From: Entophlyctis helioformis
Lineage: Eukaryota > Chytridiomycota > Chytridiomycetes > Chytridiales > Chytriomycetaceae
DNA: 64,000 bases
NCBI GenBank assembly: GCA_025526915.1
Contig: JAHLKH010000118.1
Span: 21,246-85,245 of the forward strand
Direction: 5' to 3'
This document shows positions 62,578 through 64,000 of the stretch, piece after piece. Positions within the stretch are counted from its first letter, which is position 1, and every line of letters begins with the position of its first letter. A program made the translations under genes and the position numbers. The notes beneath the pieces are model-generated. The model saw nothing but the letters and a program-made list of their open reading frames with translations. It was not told where the DNA came from and did no database searches.

Positions 62578-64000
62578 ATGTCTGGCAACGGTCTTGGCCT
62601 CCAAGCACAAAACAACGCTTCCTTTGGGTACGTTACATCTCTCCCGCATCTCGCCTTCTTGCAGAGTCAGGAGTTGCAGCGGCACGGGCAATACCATCCA
62701 TCGCTGGTTGACAGCTCTCTCGGTATCGTCGCTGCAGCCCAACCAAGCCCAGCCATGCCCAGCCATGCCCAGCCCAGCCTGCAAACACTGCACTGTCGAT
62801 CGTGGCTTTGGCTCGACTTGGACGTGGTGCTGCAGCAAGCTAGAAAGCAAGCATTGGCTGCATCTGGATGGCACCGATCTGTGACCAGCCTTGAGCGCAT
62901 GCGCATTCTTGTGCATGCATGAACCCTTGGCATCACCATGCTGACGCGTGCGTCGGCCTGGACGGCTGCCCGCTCACAGAAACCAGTCCGAGGATTGGAA
63001 GTCGGGGCCTTGCCGCCCCCAAGAGAGACATCCCGGCCGCAAAACCGAGGACGTCACCGCCACAAAGGGGAACGAGTTTGAAGACTACTACCTCAAAAGA
63101 GAGCTGCTCATGGGCATCTTCGAAGCCGGGTTTGAACGCCCGTCGCCCATTCAAGAAGAAAGCCATTCCCATTGCTCTGGCTGGGCGCGATATCCTTGCT
63201 CGTGCAAAGAACGGCACCGGCAAGACCGCTGCCTTTGTGATCCCTGTACTTGAAAAGGTTGTTGTTGCCAAGAACCAGATCCAAGGTAAGAAGACCCTCA
63301 TCCGCCCACTCTATGCAGATCGATCTGGTTCTCACTCGCCGGGCCTCGGGGTACGCGATTGCTTTTGCTTTTGGCTTGCTTCCTCTGGCCACGCCTCGCC
63401 ATCAGCCCTGATTCTCGTCCCAACCCGCGAGCTGGCGTTGCAGACTTCTCAAGTTTTGCAAAACCCTCGGAAAGCACATGGACGTCCAAGTCATGGTCAC
63501 GACGGGTGGAACGACTCTCAAGGATGATATTCTGCGTCTTGGCCAAGTTGGTACGTTGCCTTGCTTCCCCCCGTCTCGGCTTTGACGACCGTGTCTGCAG
63601 TGCTGGCGGTGCACTGCCCACAATCCAGCTGTTGCTTGTCAACCGCAGCGGCACCAGTCACTATCGGCAGCTTGCATTGCTGCTGTACCACAGAGGGGCC
63701 ACAAGCAAGCAGCAGGGACTGACACTGCCCCCCTGTCTGCACGCAATCGCCAGTACATATCCTGGTGGCTACACCTGGACGCGTTCTAGATCTCGCTGGC
63801 AGAGGCATCGCCGATCTGTCGTCCTGCCAAACTATTGTCATGGACGAGGCAGACAAGCTCCTGTCGCCCGAATTCGAGCCCATCATTGAGCAGCTTATTG
63901 GCTTCTGTCCCGCCAACCGCCAAATCTTCCTCTTCTCCGCCACCTTTCCCATGATGGTCAAGAACTTCAAGGACAAGTTCCTCCAAAAAGCCGTACGAAA
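62578..64000 (+). CDS. DHH1: Dhh1 / DDX6 DEAD-box RNA helicase, frameshifted as given, 3' end off window
   Basis: Exon 1 (62578-62627) encodes [17 protein letters not shown]. Exon 2 (62980-63285) encodes [49 protein letters not shown], and in another frame [20 protein letters not shown] with [20 protein letters not shown]. Exon 3 (63406-63550) has [16 protein letters not shown], then shifts to the frame of [20 protein letters not shown]. Exon 4 (from 63754) has [40 protein letters not shown] and [18 protein letters not shown]. Dhh1 promotes decapping and translational repression in P-bodies. As written, four one-base steps break the frame: G4 at 63004-63007, A4 at 63041-63044, CC at 63173-63174 and T4 at 63454-63457. 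All are in homopolymers, so sequencing errors are more likely than a pseudogene. Confidence 0.88.

Noticed and set aside
61814..62884. 356-codon + strand frame between DUF218 and Dhh1
   Set aside because: Made of translated simple repeats (LAGWLAGW type) and then overlaps Dhh1 exon 1 in another frame.

Overview
The window is nuclear DNA from a compact, intron-rich eukaryotic genome with short spliceosomal introns (GT-AG, some GC-AG, branch-like CTAAC/CTGAC near the 3' ends). About one third of the genes are ciliary or flagellar: CFAP65, a WDR49-type EF-hand/WD40 protein, CFAP77, a complete axonemal inner-arm dynein heavy chain, a CCDC81-type HU-domain protein, an MFI/C11orf65-type IQ protein and DAW1/ODA16. 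The rest are housekeeping genes with opisthokont or fungal-type relatives: TRAPPC1/Bet5, branched-chain aminotransferase, Artemis, PEX19, a POS5-like NAD kinase, NOP58, mitochondrial ribosomal proteins mL45 and bL32m, MMTAG2, Iwr1, PRP16, a DUF218 protein and Dhh1/DDX6. A zoosporic early-diverging fungus (chytrid-like) fits best; another flagellated opisthokont cannot be excluded from the sequence alone.

Layout. 1-6889 (-) CFAP65, 3' end outside the window; 6946-9606 (+) TRAPPC1 and BCAT; 9653-11352 (-) Artemis; 11395-20017 (+) WD40/EF-hand protein, PEX19, NAD kinase; 20135-21659 (-) CFAP77; 21946-25479 (+) NOP58 and mL45; 25550-43082 (-) bL32m and the dynein heavy chain; 43148-49243 (+) CCDC81-like and MFI-like; 49311-51542 (-) DAW1; 51859-53009 (+) MMTAG2; 53096-60654 (-) Iwr1 and PRP16; 60718-end (+) DUF218 protein and Dhh1. 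Start codons of divergent neighbours are only 42-65 bp apart in three cases, so shared bidirectional promoters are likely, and Iwr1 starts on the base after the PRP16 stop codon.

The outstanding feature is a 550-residue intein (complement 33733-35382) in frame in the AAA2 Walker B region of the dynein heavy chain, between the N and T of a near-invariant motif. It has a Hint splicing domain (Cys1, TxNH block, terminal Asn, Thr+1) and a LAGLIDADG-type endonuclease whose first motif has GNG in place of GDG. I know of no described intein in a dynein, and axonemal motility of this organism would depend on protein splicing. Other notable signals are apparent one-base homopolymer frameshifts in Dhh1, an 8-nt micro-exon in NAD kinase, at least three inferred GC-AG introns, and a recurrent TCACGTG(A) motif in intergenic spaces. 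Exon borders were derived by eye; those quoted exactly were checked for reading frame and splice dinucleotides, the rest are approximate.
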